Part shown: one piece after another, positions 1 to 8,604 of the stretch
How the letters are laid out: each line of letters begins with the position of its first letter
Position numbering within the stretch: position 1 is the first letter of the stretch
From: UBA9926 sp018645765
GTDB taxonomy: Bacteria > Pseudomonadota > Gammaproteobacteria > Pseudomonadales > Azotimanducaceae
Reading direction: 5' to 3'
Length of the DNA stretch: 64,000 nt
Assembly (NCBI GenBank): GCA_949372755.1
Contig: CASIBO010000001.1
Coordinates: 248,001 to 312,000 of the forward strand
Notes under the pieces: generated by a model
What the model saw: the letters and a program-made list of their open reading frames with translations, nothing else
Database searches by the model: none
What the model was told of the DNA's origin: nothing
Translations under genes and position numbers: made by a program

Positions 1-727
1 ACATTTTGCATTCGGCCCGAGGCGGCGCAACTTTACCGCACCCAAGACGCGCCCATGCCTCGCTGTGGGCAGGCCCTGATGTACAGTATCTGCGCAGGCG
101 GAGCCAAGCCATCCCGGACCCCTTGAAGTTGTATGACCATCATCCGCAAGACGGCCAGCCGCTGTCTGAGTTTCCTGAAGTCTTTCCGGTTGCTTGGGCG
201 CCAACCGACTGAGGCGCCGCGCAAACCCGCCTCTGACCGACCTGGCAGCAATCGTTGCGCCCATGCCCCCTCATCCAGCTCGAGGGGATTGCGCAGGCGA
301 CTTAATGCTCAGCCTGAGCCTGCGCACTCAAACCGCAAGGCGCACTCGGCCCTTCTCTCAAAGTGTTGGCATCAAGACCGTCTGCGCGCGCGTCTAAAGC
401 GACCCTTAAATTTGCGATTGCGTCTAAACGGGCGCCCTGCAAGGCTCGTCGCGCTCGCTTGTCCAACCGGTTTCGATATTGGGGTGTTGGGTGTCGGGCG
501 TTGGAGTGTTGAGGTGTTGGCGTGTTGGCGTGTTGGGGTGTTGGAGCGTTGGGGTGTTGGAGCGTTGGGGCGTTGGCGTTGGGGCGTAGCAAGAGGCTGA
601 ATCAACCAAGATCAGCTGACAGAACGGGCTGTTATGGGCAATTGACCGAGCACTGGCGCGCCCAACGGCTTCTCTGAACCGATCAGAGCGCCCTTTACTG
701 AACGCCCGACCCGTACAAAGCCGTCCG
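1..727. other. Left-end region without a convincing gene
   Basis: No reading frame here resembles a known protein. The open frames on both strands are short, mutually overlapping and rich in Arg/Pro/Ala or in low-complexity Thr/Pro/Asn runs, as expected of GC-rich non-coding DNA. The only clear structure is the GTTGGNGY tandem array at 481-593. The window edge could cut a gene at the far left, but nothing recognisable enters it. Confidence 0.5.
481..593. repeat. 8-bp tandem repeat array (GTTGGNGY)
   Basis: About thirteen consecutive units of consensus GTTGGNGY (variants GTTGGCGT, GTTGGGGT, GTTGGAGC) run through this stretch, more degenerate at the left. The unit is not a multiple of three, so any frame across it yields a repeating pattern with a 24-nt period, and no real protein is implied. 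It lies downstream of the LytTR gene stop codon at 728, between that gene and the window edge. It is a minisatellite-type array and could expand or contract by slippage. Confidence 0.8.
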
Positions 728-1615
728 CTATTGAAACAGATTTTTAACAGAGTCCCGGTAGTTTCTGGAGACCTTTAGCGTTTTGCCGCAAGCAAGCTCA
801 AGCAACCCAGCACCTTTGGCGAGCGGCGTCAGGCTGACTATTTTCTCAACATTAACAATGGTCGAGCGATGAATTCGCGCGAACGTTCGCTCGTCAAGCT
901 TATCAATGAGTTCACGTAGGGTGCTGCGCATCACCAACGTCTCACCAAGAGCATGCACACACATGTAGTCGCCCGCTGCGTCCACCCAAGCAATGTCGTC
1001 AAAGGGTACAACTTTTACCACGCCCGAATCACGGACCAACAGCTTTCGGAGCATACGATGACGCGCGCTATTGTCTGCTTGCAGCGACGCTGGTTGATTA
1101 GGATGATTTGTTTTTTGTGGGGCCACAACAGAGCCCATGGTGCCTCTTAGGTCTGACTGAAAGCGTCCTGCGCCGCCCAACACATCACCGCCATCAATTG
1201 CGTCCAGTGTGTCTCGAGCCGTTTCGAACAAACAATTGGCATCAAAGGTTTGCGGGTTGTATTCAACCGCCACAAGCGCAGGACTCCGCTTATCCGTTGC
1301 AACCGGCTCTGTCAGCAAGACGATTTTCGGCGCATATTGCGCATGTATTGTTGCCGCCACGACCAGTGCATCCGGGGACGTAATCCGAGTGTCGAGCATC
1401 ACAAGGCTCGGTCTTAATTCCTCACAGGCTCTTATAATCTCATCGCCCGTCGGACACGCGGCCACGACCTCGATCAGCCGCTCATTGCGCAGCATCTCTT
1501 TCAACTTCATTAAAACCGGTCGACCACTACAACCCACAACCACTTGGACCGTTTCAGCTGGCCACTCAGCCCGCTCAAGCCGTCCGTCAAAACGCTGCAT
1601 TTGATTACTTGCCAC
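728..1615 (-). CDS. LytTR-family response regulator with degenerate receiver
   Basis: The C-terminal ~100 residues are a LytTR DNA-binding domain, with the typical series VVPFDDIAWVDAAGDY, FARIHRSTIVN and LKVSRNYRD. The N-terminal ~120 residues have the layout of a response-regulator receiver. The phospho-acceptor Asp is plausible (VMLDTRI), but the acidic pair expected after the first strand is replaced by GCS (VVVGCSGRP), and the conserved Lys of the last strand is not seen (EYNPQTFD). A linker of about 40 residues joins them. The start is uncertain: GTG at 1615 has a G-rich Shine-Dalgarno-like run about 6 nt upstream; GTG at 1633 and ATG at 1600 are alternatives. No LytS-type kinase gene is adjacent. 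Inference: a DNA-binding regulator, possibly working without phosphorylation. Confidence 0.85.
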   Translation of the reverse strand: MASNQMQRFDGRLERAEWPAETVQVVVGCSGRPVLMKLKEMLRNERLIEVVAACPTGDEIIRACEELRPSLVMLDTRITSPDALVVAATIHAQYAPKIVLLTEPVATDKRSPALVAVEYNPQTFDANCLFETARDTLDAIDGGDVLGGAGRFQSDLRGTMGSVVAPQKTNHPNQPASLQADNSARHRMLRKLLVRDSGVVKVVPFDDIAWVDAAGDYMCVHALGETLVMRSTLRELIDKLDERTFARIHRSTIVNVEKIVSLTPLAKGAGLLELACGKTLKVSRNYRDSVKNLFQ

Positions 1616-1690
1616 TGGACACCCCCCCTGCACTCAGTTCAAACATGCATTTTAAAATTCGAAAATCAGAAACATCGCTCGCCACACCGG

Positions 1691-1742
1691 GAAATGACAA
1701 CGGTGTCATTTCTTGTTTTAAGCCTAAATGACAACGCTGTCA
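1691..1742. promoter_or_regulatory. Twin palindromic operators, TGACA-ACGN-TGTCA
   Basis: Two inverted repeats share the core TGACAACGNTGTCA. The first spans 1691-1712 with 9-bp arms (GAAATGACA and its complement) around ACGG. The second spans 1729-1742 with 5-bp arms around ACGC. Their centres are 34 bp apart, about three helical turns. A palindrome with a central CG is typical of LacI-family operators, but no LacI gene is in the window. The pair lies 75-130 bp upstream of the LytTR gene and is its likeliest target. Confidence 0.65.
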
Positions 1743-2320
1743 ACCCGAGTGAACGCAACTAATGAACGTGGCGGCGCCGGAAACAGATTATTTCTGATTT
1801 TGCAGCCAAAGCCGTCCATTTCGTGAGTCCCTAATCTTGACACCGACGCTTGCCATCGATCGCCCAAGCGCCTTGCGCATTGGTAAGGCGGCGCCGCTCC
1901 AAGCCTGGCACGCACGGCCGTGATAGCGAGCGCTTAATGCTTGCGGCATCTTCCTGCTGCGCCGCGATCAGCGAGCATTAAAGTATTAAGGATCGCTAAG
2001 CGGCAATGGCCGCGCCTCGCCTGCATCCTCTTATCGCATTCAACGCTTTAGAGACGTTCTCAATGAAGACGTCGCCCTCTGCCTCGGCGCAACCCATCAG
2101 GACGCTCGGAAAGCCTATTCTGTTCAGCACCGAAAAAAACTGATGCCGATCGACGGCGCCGTTCAGCGCAAGCCTGATTAAGTCGCGCAGCATTTGGGCA
2201 AAAATGGTTTAATGTTGGGTCGGCAGCCATTATGAACACCGCAAGCGAATGGGTTTTCCCTATTATAATCCGGCTCGGTAGCCGCTCAACCCGAAGTACA
2301 ACCCGAGTAATCAAAGCATC
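1743..2320. other. Gene-poor spacer between the LytTR and Nudix genes
   Basis: No intact gene was recognised. On the minus strand 1996-2193 could encode a degraded piece of an alpha/beta hydrolase (listed separately, low confidence). Promoters for the divergent neighbours should lie here, but I see no convincing -35/-10 pair for the Nudix gene. Confidence 0.4.
1996..2193 (-). pseudogene. Possible alpha/beta-hydrolase C-terminal relic
   Basis: The 65-residue frame contains DRHQFFSVLNRIGFPSVLMG followed by about 30 residues ending in RGCRRGAAIAA. This resembles the stretch of alpha/beta hydrolases where a core strand (IxxPTLVxxG) precedes the acid loop and the helix before the catalytic His. 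The catalytic Asp context is garbled and the His motif is absent, and nothing upstream supplies the nucleophile elbow. The similarity is judged by eye and is weak; the frame may be chance. Confidence 0.25.
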
Positions 2321-2770
2321 ATGTCAAAGCAATTTAATGTCAGGGTTTACGGTATTTTGATGAGTCCTCAAAACCAATTATTGGTGAGCGATGAACTGAT
2401 AAAAGGCAATCGATTCACCAAGTTCCCAGGTGGCGGATTAGAATGGGGAGAAGGCACACGAGATTGCTTAGCACGGGAGTTTATGGAGGAACTCGATCAA
2501 CCCGTTGAGGTGCTAGAGCACTTCTACACGACGGATTATTTTCAACCGTCGGCCTTCCGCGAAACCGATCAACTGATCAGCATTTATTACCATATAAAAC
2601 TTGTTGGCGAACAACGATTTGAGGCGAAATTGACGCCATTTGACTTCCCTGATGACGCCGGCTTGCAATGCGAAGTCCCGCGCTGGGTGGCGCTTTGCGA
2701 CTTGAATCCGGCTGATTTTAAATGGCCAGTCGATCAACGGGTGGTTGCCCAGTTGAAAACGACCCTTTAA
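2321..2770 (+). CDS. Nudix hydrolase
   Basis: This 149-aa protein is a single Nudix domain. The Nudix box occupies residues 38-60: G38, E44, R52-E53 and E56-E57 match Gx5Ex7REUxEExGU, except that the final Gly position is Asp (ELDQ). The catalytic, metal-binding glutamates are present. The family hydrolyses nucleoside diphosphates linked to another moiety, and no residue seen here fixes the substrate. The gene stands alone with no close partner. The ATG at 2321 has only a weak Shine-Dalgarno (GAG further upstream) but is the first start in frame and suits the family's N-terminus. Confidence 0.9.
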   Translation: MSKQFNVRVYGILMSPQNQLLVSDELIKGNRFTKFPGGGLEWGEGTRDCLAREFMEELDQPVEVLEHFYTTDYFQPSAFRETDQLISIYYHIKLVGEQRFEAKLTPFDFPDDAGLQCEVPRWVALCDLNPADFKWPVDQRVVAQLKTTL

Positions 2771-3184
2771 CTTTTTTAAGCGCGTCGGCAGCTCGAACGA
2801 ATCCCCATTTGTACCCAAGCTCATAGGTCAAAGCTTGTATTCAAAAGCTTGCTCACAAAAGGGAACGCTTTGAACGACCGCGTTTTCGCACCGATCGGAA
2901 GCCGCTGGCTGGATGCGATGGTCCTGCAAATTGCGGCAGAGACCGTGGATCGATACGCGCCGTTCAAAGCCCCAAAACCTTCGTTAACACCGTAAACTGC
3001 GGCATCCAGGCCTTTTTAAAAGCTGAGCGTCCCTGTTATCGCATAAATGCCCTGTTAGTCTCAAAAACAATGTGTTTCGGAAGGCCAACCGTTAGCATTT
3101 TCAGTGCAGAAATGTCCGGAAACGGCTGATCAAATCATAAATGCGCTTCTAAAGAGCGCAGCTCGACCTAGGGGGTTCAACACA
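2771..3184. other. Spacer upstream of the TonB-dependent receptor
   Basis: No gene is supported. The stretch should hold the promoter and leader of the receptor-halogenase operon. I looked for copies of the TGACA-N4-TGTCA operator and for HexR- or Fur-like palindromes and found none. The receptor frame is open upstream to 3104, but that segment has no signal-peptide character, so it is treated as untranslated leader. Confidence 0.4.
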
Positions 3185-6166
3185 ATGGTATTTAAACGCA
3201 AACTACTTTCTAGCAGCGTGGCCTTGGCAATCGCTGGTTATGTTGCCCCACTCATGGCCGAAGAAGAAATGAGCGCCCAAAACGCGACCATGGAAGAGGT
3301 CGTCGTTAAAGGTATCCGAGGCAGTCTGCAGCGTTCGATGGATATCAAACGCGATGCCAGCGGCGTGGTTGACGCCATATCGGCAGAAGAAATGGGTAAA
3401 TTTCCCGATGCGAACCTCGCGGAATCACTTCAGCGTATCACCGGCGTCTCGATTTCCCGCTCTAGGGGCGAAGGCAGTCAGGTCACCGTTCGCGGCTTCG
3501 GCCCAGAATACAACTTGGTGACCCTGAATGGCCGCCAAATGCCAACCCACAACGGCGCGAGTCGCTCTTTTGACTTTGGCGACCTGGCCTCGGAGGGCGT
3601 CGCAGGGGTTCAGGTTTACAAAACAGGCCGAGCCGATATCCCAACCGGCGGCGTCGGATCCACCATTAATATATCAATGCCAGAGCCACTCAAAACGGAC
3701 AGCACGGCCAGCATTTCAGCCAAGATGGTCCAAGACACGTCGACACGGACTGGCGATGACATTACCCCTGAATTTTCTGGTATTTATATTGGCAAGTTTG
3801 CAGACGACACGGTGGGCATCGCGATTACCGCGTCCAACCAGAACCGAAACAATGGCGTGAATGCGGCCTCGACCGGCGGCTGGTTTACGCGGACCGGCGA
3901 TGACGCCTCGATCGTGGTCAATGACGCCAGTCAGGCCAATCGGCCACAATCTGCGAGCGAGTTTTACTCCATTCCTCAATCGATGGCTTACAATATTGCT
4001 GAGTTCGAATCCGAACGAACCAATGGCCAAGTCGTTTTGCAGTGGGCGCCCACGGATGACATCATCGCAACGGTTGATTACATTCACTCCAACTTCACGC
4101 TGGAGCGCTCTTACAGCGACATGTCTGCTTGGTTCTCAAACACCAATGCCGTGTCACAAACCAGTGAATGGGATAATTCCGGCATTCATTACACCCCAAC
4201 GATCTACAGCGAAGTTGTTAACAACGCAGACTTTGCGATGGGCACGGGCGAAGATGGGCGGGAAAACACCAATGACTCGATCGGCCTGAATATCGAGTGG
4301 ACGTTGACTGACCAATTAGTGTTGGCGCTTGACTATCACGACTCCAGCGCTGAAACCGGCGCGATCGGTGGCAATGGCACCAGCTCGCTGGTCACCATGG
4401 CATCTTTTAACAAAGTTGGTCAAAGCCTCATCACTGGCTCTGACATGCCGATTATGGTGCTCAACCTTAATTCAGGTGGCGAGGCCAACCGCCCGCTATA
4501 TGCCAGCGACATGATCATTACCGGTAGTACCTTTGGTAATGACGCGGCCTACATGGATATTGAGCAAGCTAAGGTGAGCGGCACCTTCGACTTCACGGAT
4601 TCCTCCAGCATTGATTTTGGGGTGCAATTGACTGAAGTCAGCAATCGCTCTGTTTCAAGCAACGTTCAGCTTGATAACTGGGGCGGCTTGACCAGGCCCG
4701 GCGATCTTGCTGATGTTGTTGTTCGATCCAGCATCGATGGTCAGTTCGATGAGCTTTCTGGCAGCGATCACCCTGAGTTGCAAACCGAATTCTTCTCCGC
4801 CAGCCTTGCAGACCTGCAGGCCGTCGGTGAGGCGCATTACGCCGCAGAAGGGCTAGATTATGCCACCACAGGTGACTGCGGCACCGGTTATTGCGCAAGC
4901 ACCGACTGGGGTAACGACATTCGAACCACGGAAGAGTCTTTTGCGGCCTACATTCAGCTCAATTGGTCTGGTGATATCAGCGGCATGCCCGCCAACCTAC
5001 GCGCTGGCGTTCGCTATGAAGAAACAGATGTCACATCAGCCGCCAAAAGCGTTTTGTACAACCAAACAATGTGGCTTGCACCGGGTGAGGAAGTCATCGT
5101 TTTGCCAGCCGAAGATGCTGATGGCAATCCCCTCCAAGGCTTTGAGGACATTACAGCATCGTATGACCTGCTCCTACCCAGCATTGACTTTGACATCGAG
5201 TTCATCGAAAACGTCGTTGCTCGGGCGTCTTACAGCGAAACCATTACTCGCCCTAATTACAATGACATCAAGGGCGGGCTGAGTGTTTCTGGACGCGTTC
5301 AGTACCGAACCAATACTGCACCGGGCGCGACTGCAGGCAACCCGGGCTTGGTACCGATCCAATCCGAAAACATTGACCTCTCTCTCGAGTGGTACTACGC
5401 GGATGACAGCTACTTCTCCGTCGGCTACTTCGAAAAAGATGTTAAAAACTTCATCGGTACCGGCTTTGAAGAAACGCCTATTTTCGATATCCCTAACGTC
5501 ATCGGCGGACAACTTTGGGAAGACGCTAAAACGGCTGCAGGCCTGACGGACACGGACTATGGTGAAATCGGCAACTACATCATCAACAATTATGCTGATA
5601 ATGCCGCCGTAGACACCAGCGTCACCCCTGCCCAAATTTATGGACAGGATGGCGACCCAGCGCTGGTTTGGGTATTGAGCCGACCGGTAAACCAAAAGGC
5701 AGCCGAGGTTGATGGCATCGAGATCAACTTACAGCACACCTTTGGCGATACGGGCTATGGTTTTGTTGCCAACGCCACGTTTGCCAATGCGAATATTGGC
5801 TACGATATCGCTAACCCGCTGGAGGGTCAGTTTGTCCTGAACGGTTTGAGCGACTCCGCCAACCTGATCGCGTTTTATGACAAAAATGATCTTCAGGTTC
5901 GCCTTGCCTACAACTGGCGAGACGACTTTCTAGCTGGCGCCGGTCAAGGACAAGGCACCTATACCAACCCAACCAACGTGGAAGCGTATGGGCAGTTGGA
6001 CTTGGGCATCACCTACCGCGCTACTGAGAAGCTAACCGTTTATTTCAGCGGTCTGAATCTGACTGAGGAAACCGTTCACGTCTACGGCTTAACCAAAGAT
6101 CAAGTTCTGCAGGCGGTTCAGGGTGGGCCACGCTATGACATTGGCCTGCGCTACCAAATCAACTAG
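3185..6166 (+). CDS. TonB-dependent outer-membrane receptor (Caulobacter/Xanthomonas type)
   Basis: The start at 3185 is chosen because a typical signal peptide follows (MVFKRKLLSSSVALAIAGYV, cleavage near LMA-EE) and an AGGGGG Shine-Dalgarno lies just upstream; the frame itself is open from 3104. The product is 993 aa. A TonB box-like EEVVV near residue 38 is followed by a plug domain with the conserved elements GKFPDANLAESLQRITGVS and VTVRGFGPEYNLVTLNGRQM, then a long 22-strand-type barrel ending in an aromatic-rich strand (PRYDIGLRYQIN). This large subfamily commonly imports glycans or oligosaccharides in marine and plant-associated proteobacteria. It is the first gene of the cassette that continues with two halogenases, although a terminator at 6182 separates it from them. 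Confidence 0.93.
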   Translation: MVFKRKLLSSSVALAIAGYVAPLMAEEEMSAQNATMEEVVVKGIRGSLQRSMDIKRDASGVVDAISAEEMGKFPDANLAESLQRITGVSISRSRGEGSQVTVRGFGPEYNLVTLNGRQMPTHNGASRSFDFGDLASEGVAGVQVYKTGRADIPTGGVGSTINISMPEPLKTDSTASISAKMVQDTSTRTGDDITPEFSGIYIGKFADDTVGIAITASNQNRNNGVNAASTGGWFTRTGDDASIVVNDASQANRPQSASEFYSIPQSMAYNIAEFESERTNGQVVLQWAPTDDIIATVDYIHSNFTLERSYSDMSAWFSNTNAVSQTSEWDNSGIHYTPTIYSEVVNNADFAMGTGEDGRENTNDSIGLNIEWTLTDQLVLALDYHDSSAETGAIGGNGTSSLVTMASFNKVGQSLITGSDMPIMVLNLNSGGEANRPLYASDMIITGSTFGNDAAYMDIEQAKVSGTFDFTDSSSIDFGVQLTEVSNRSVSSNVQLDNWGGLTRPGDLADVVVRSSIDGQFDELSGSDHPELQTEFFSASLADLQAVGEAHYAAEGLDYATTGDCGTGYCASTDWGNDIRTTEESFAAYIQLNWSGDISGMPANLRAGVRYEETDVTSAAKSVLYNQTMWLAPGEEVIVLPAEDADGNPLQGFEDITASYDLLLPSIDFDIEFIENVVARASYSETITRPNYNDIKGGLSVSGRVQYRTNTAPGATAGNPGLVPIQSENIDLSLEWYYADDSYFSVGYFEKDVKNFIGTGFEETPIFDIPNVIGGQLWEDAKTAAGLTDTDYGEIGNYIINNYADNAAVDTSVTPAQIYGQDGDPALVWVLSRPVNQKAAEVDGIEINLQHTFGDTGYGFVANATFANANIGYDIANPLEGQFVLNGLSDSANLIAFYDKNDLQVRLAYNWRDDFLAGAGQGQGTYTNPTNVEAYGQLDLGITYRATEKLTVYFSGLNLTEETVHVYGLTKDQVLQAVQGGPRYDIGLRYQIN

Positions 6167-6181
6167 TCAGCTTAATGACTG

Positions 6182-6214
6182 AAAAAAGCCGCTCTCAATG
6201 AGCGGCTTTTTTTT
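6182..6214 (+). terminator. Rho-independent terminator after the receptor gene
   Basis: A 10-bp perfect stem (AAAGCCGCTC, 6185-6194, pairing with 6200-6209) closes a TCAAT loop and runs into an uninterrupted T tract. It starts about 15 nt after the receptor stop codon. It implies that the receptor is made in excess over the downstream halogenase genes, or that these have their own promoter in the 65 bp that follow. Confidence 0.9.
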
Positions 6215-6279
6215 AACCAACGTATAGACTAGGGTTAGGCTATTTTACCTCGCCCTGCCTTGGAGTTTCGGTCTTAATT

Positions 6280-7842
6280 ATGTCTTCGGCCATTCGCAAC
6301 ATTGTCATCATCGGCGGCGGTTCCGCAGGCTGGCTCGCGGCCGGTATTATTGCATCGACCTACGCCCCAAACAGCCAGGGCAAAGGCTTACGCGTCACGT
6401 TAATCGAGTCACCCGACATTAAAACCATCGGGGTCGGCGAAGGCACTTGGCCCTCCATGCGTCGAACGCTCAAACGCATCGGTTTATCCGAAACCGACTT
6501 CCTACGCTTTTGCGACGCCAGTTTCAAACAAGGCACCGCGTTCTACGGCTGGATGAGTGACCCCAGCGCCTGCTACACCCATCCCTTCATGCCACCCAAC
6601 AATTTTGACACCTTAAACCCAGTCGATGGCTACGTGTCAGCGCGCGCCAGTGCACGGTTCGATGAAACGGTCTGCCCACAGGTCGCCTTGTTTGCAAACC
6701 ACTTGGCACCAAAGCAAATCACAACACCGGAATATGCCGGACAAGCCAACTACGGTTATCATCTGGACGCCGGAAAATTCGCAACAATGTTGCAGCGGCA
6801 CTGCACCGAGCAGCTCGGCGTGCACCAGATTGTCGCTAACGTCACGGAGGTTCTGTGCCGGCCCAACGGCGACATCGACCGACTTAAAACCGACCGAACT
6901 GATGACCTTGAGGGCGACCTTTTTATCGACTGTAGCGGATCCCAAGGCCTTCTGATCAACGATTTGTATAAGGTTGGCTTTATCGGCCGTGATGACGTTT
7001 TATTTAACAACCGTGCCATCGCCGCGCAAACACCGTACCTTGATGAAACCGCCCCCATTGCCTCTTGCACCCGCTCAACCGCGCAAAGCGCTGGTTGGAT
7101 CTGGGACATTGGGCTGCCAACCCGGCGCGGCACGGGCTACGTTTATTCGGCCCAGCATCAATCAGATGATGCAGCGGAGCAAACGCTTCGGCAGTACATC
7201 CAGCGCACCAGCACGTCCGAGATCGCCGCATCCGTTCAAACGCGAACCATTGTCTTTGAGCCCGGTCATCGAGAACGCTTCTGGCATCGCAATTGTGTTG
7301 CCCTGGGTATGGCCGCAGGTTTTATCGAGCCGCTCGAGGCATCGGCTTTGGTTTTGGTTGAACTCGGCGCCACGATGATCGCCGATGAACTGCCCGCCGA
7401 CCGCAGCGATATGGATTCGGTTGGCAAGCGATACAATGATCGCTTTCGGTATCGCTGGGATCAAATCATCGATTTTTTAAAGCTACACTATGTGTTGTCC
7501 ACTCGGACAGAAGCTTATTGGGCCGACCATAGAAACCCGTCGAGCATACCGGAATCACTGCAGTCGCTCATGAGGACTTGGGCCTATCGAGCGCCATGGC
7601 ACCACGAAGGCGACCACAAGGCTGAGATGTTCCCCTCGGCAAGCTATCAGTACGTTTTGTACGGCATGGGGTTTCGTCCGAGCCGAGCCCTACCGACACA
7701 TCGACACCACGAGAAAAATCTGGCGGCAGCCCATCACACCTTTGCTCAGGTGACGAAACAAGCTAACCAGCTCAGAAATCAAATGCCGAGCAATCGAGAC
7801 CTATTAGAGATGCTCAAACAACATCGGTTTCAGACCGTCTAA
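6280..7842 (+). CDS. Flavin-dependent (tryptophan-type) halogenase, first copy
   Basis: This 520-aa protein matches the tryptophan halogenase family. The FAD-binding VIIGGGSAGWLAAG lies at residues 9-22, then IGVGEGTWPSMRRTL, a conserved Lys in the FKQG segment that aligns with the halogenase catalytic Lys, and DGLFIDCSG-like FIDCSGSQG. The usual WxWxIP signature is altered to WIWDIGLP, one residue longer. Relatives (for example BrvH of Brevundimonas) lie beside TonB-dependent receptors; their natural substrate is generally unknown. It is followed at 26 bp by the SapC-like gene. The reaction assumed is FADH2- and halide-dependent halogenation of an aromatic group; no flavin reductase gene is nearby. 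Confidence 0.9.
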   Translation: MSSAIRNIVIIGGGSAGWLAAGIIASTYAPNSQGKGLRVTLIESPDIKTIGVGEGTWPSMRRTLKRIGLSETDFLRFCDASFKQGTAFYGWMSDPSACYTHPFMPPNNFDTLNPVDGYVSARASARFDETVCPQVALFANHLAPKQITTPEYAGQANYGYHLDAGKFATMLQRHCTEQLGVHQIVANVTEVLCRPNGDIDRLKTDRTDDLEGDLFIDCSGSQGLLINDLYKVGFIGRDDVLFNNRAIAAQTPYLDETAPIASCTRSTAQSAGWIWDIGLPTRRGTGYVYSAQHQSDDAAEQTLRQYIQRTSTSEIAASVQTRTIVFEPGHRERFWHRNCVALGMAAGFIEPLEASALVLVELGATMIADELPADRSDMDSVGKRYNDRFRYRWDQIIDFLKLHYVLSTRTEAYWADHRNPSSIPESLQSLMRTWAYRAPWHHEGDHKAEMFPSASYQYVLYGMGFRPSRALPTHRHHEKNLAAAHHTFAQVTKQANQLRNQMPSNRDLLEMLKQHRFQTV

Positions 7843-7868
7843 CTCGAACTGAAAAGGATTACGCGCGC

Positions 7869-8600
7869 ATGCCCAATTTTGAAGTCCTTGATCCAAAGCA
7901 GCATCAAACCCTGCGCGTTAACACCCAGCCGGGCGCTGCCTTTGGAGATGATGTCATGTCGGCCATGGTGTTCCCATTTGAATTCCGAACGCTGCAAGCT
8001 GAATATCCGATTCTATTTCGAAAAGATGGCCAGACCGGGCAGTTTTATGCCTTGGCTCTATTGGGTCTGGAGCCAAAAGAGAACCTGTATTTGGACGGCG
8101 CTCAATGGATTGCCAGGTACCTGCCGCTCTCCGCCAGACGCGCACCGTTTTTGATCACAGAACGAAAATCCATTGACGATCAAAAAGCCGCTGAACTACT
8201 GGTATCGATTGATCTCGATCATCCGCGAACCCATCATCCAGACGGCGAACTTGTCTTCAACGAAGACGGATCCAACAGCGCACTACTCGACAGCACCATT
8301 CAATGCCTCGGCGATATCCATGCAGGCCATGAGCAAACCCAGCACTATTTTGACGCTTTGAGCGCTTTGAACCTCATTACGCCGATGAGCCTTGAAGTAC
8401 CGCTGGAGGCGCCATTAGAGCTCACTGGCTTTTATGGTATCGATGAAGACCAACTGGCAGCCTTAAACGACGCCGATCTCAAACAGCTTCAAAGGGCGGG
8501 CGGCCTTGAACACACCTATATGGCACTTGCGTCACTCAGCCAACTCTCTGGCTTAATCCAAAAGAAACACCACCGTATTTTAAACGCCTTGGATCACTGA
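7869..8600 (+). CDS. SapC-like protein
   Basis: The 243-aa sequence matches the SapC family, which was named after Campylobacter S-layer-associated genes. The conserved opening is recognisable (FAAVVPFEFRTLQAEYPI-like MVFPFEFRTLQAEYPILF, then FYALALLGLEPKENLYLDG and ARYLPLSARRAPFLI). No signal peptide or membrane segment is visible, so it is likely cytoplasmic. Its biochemical role is not established. In marine and plant-associated proteobacteria it recurs between TonB-dependent receptors, cupin-8 proteins and tryptophan-type halogenases, exactly as here. The next gene begins 4 bp after its stop, so translation is probably coupled. Confidence 0.88.
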   Translation: MPNFEVLDPKQHQTLRVNTQPGAAFGDDVMSAMVFPFEFRTLQAEYPILFRKDGQTGQFYALALLGLEPKENLYLDGAQWIARYLPLSARRAPFLITERKSIDDQKAAELLVSIDLDHPRTHHPDGELVFNEDGSNSALLDSTIQCLGDIHAGHEQTQHYFDALSALNLITPMSLEVPLEAPLELTGFYGIDEDQLAALNDADLKQLQRAGGLEHTYMALASLSQLSGLIQKKHHRILNALDH

Positions 8601-8604
8601 TCCG

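Noticed and set aside
133..600. Long frames on both strands over the 8-bp array and its left flank
   Set aside because: They follow from the GTTGGNGY repeats and from GC-rich sequence; composition is not protein-like and no motif is present.
4638..4898. Minus-strand frames inside the large receptor gene
   Set aside because: They lie wholly within the receptor coding sequence in another frame and have no homology or start signals.
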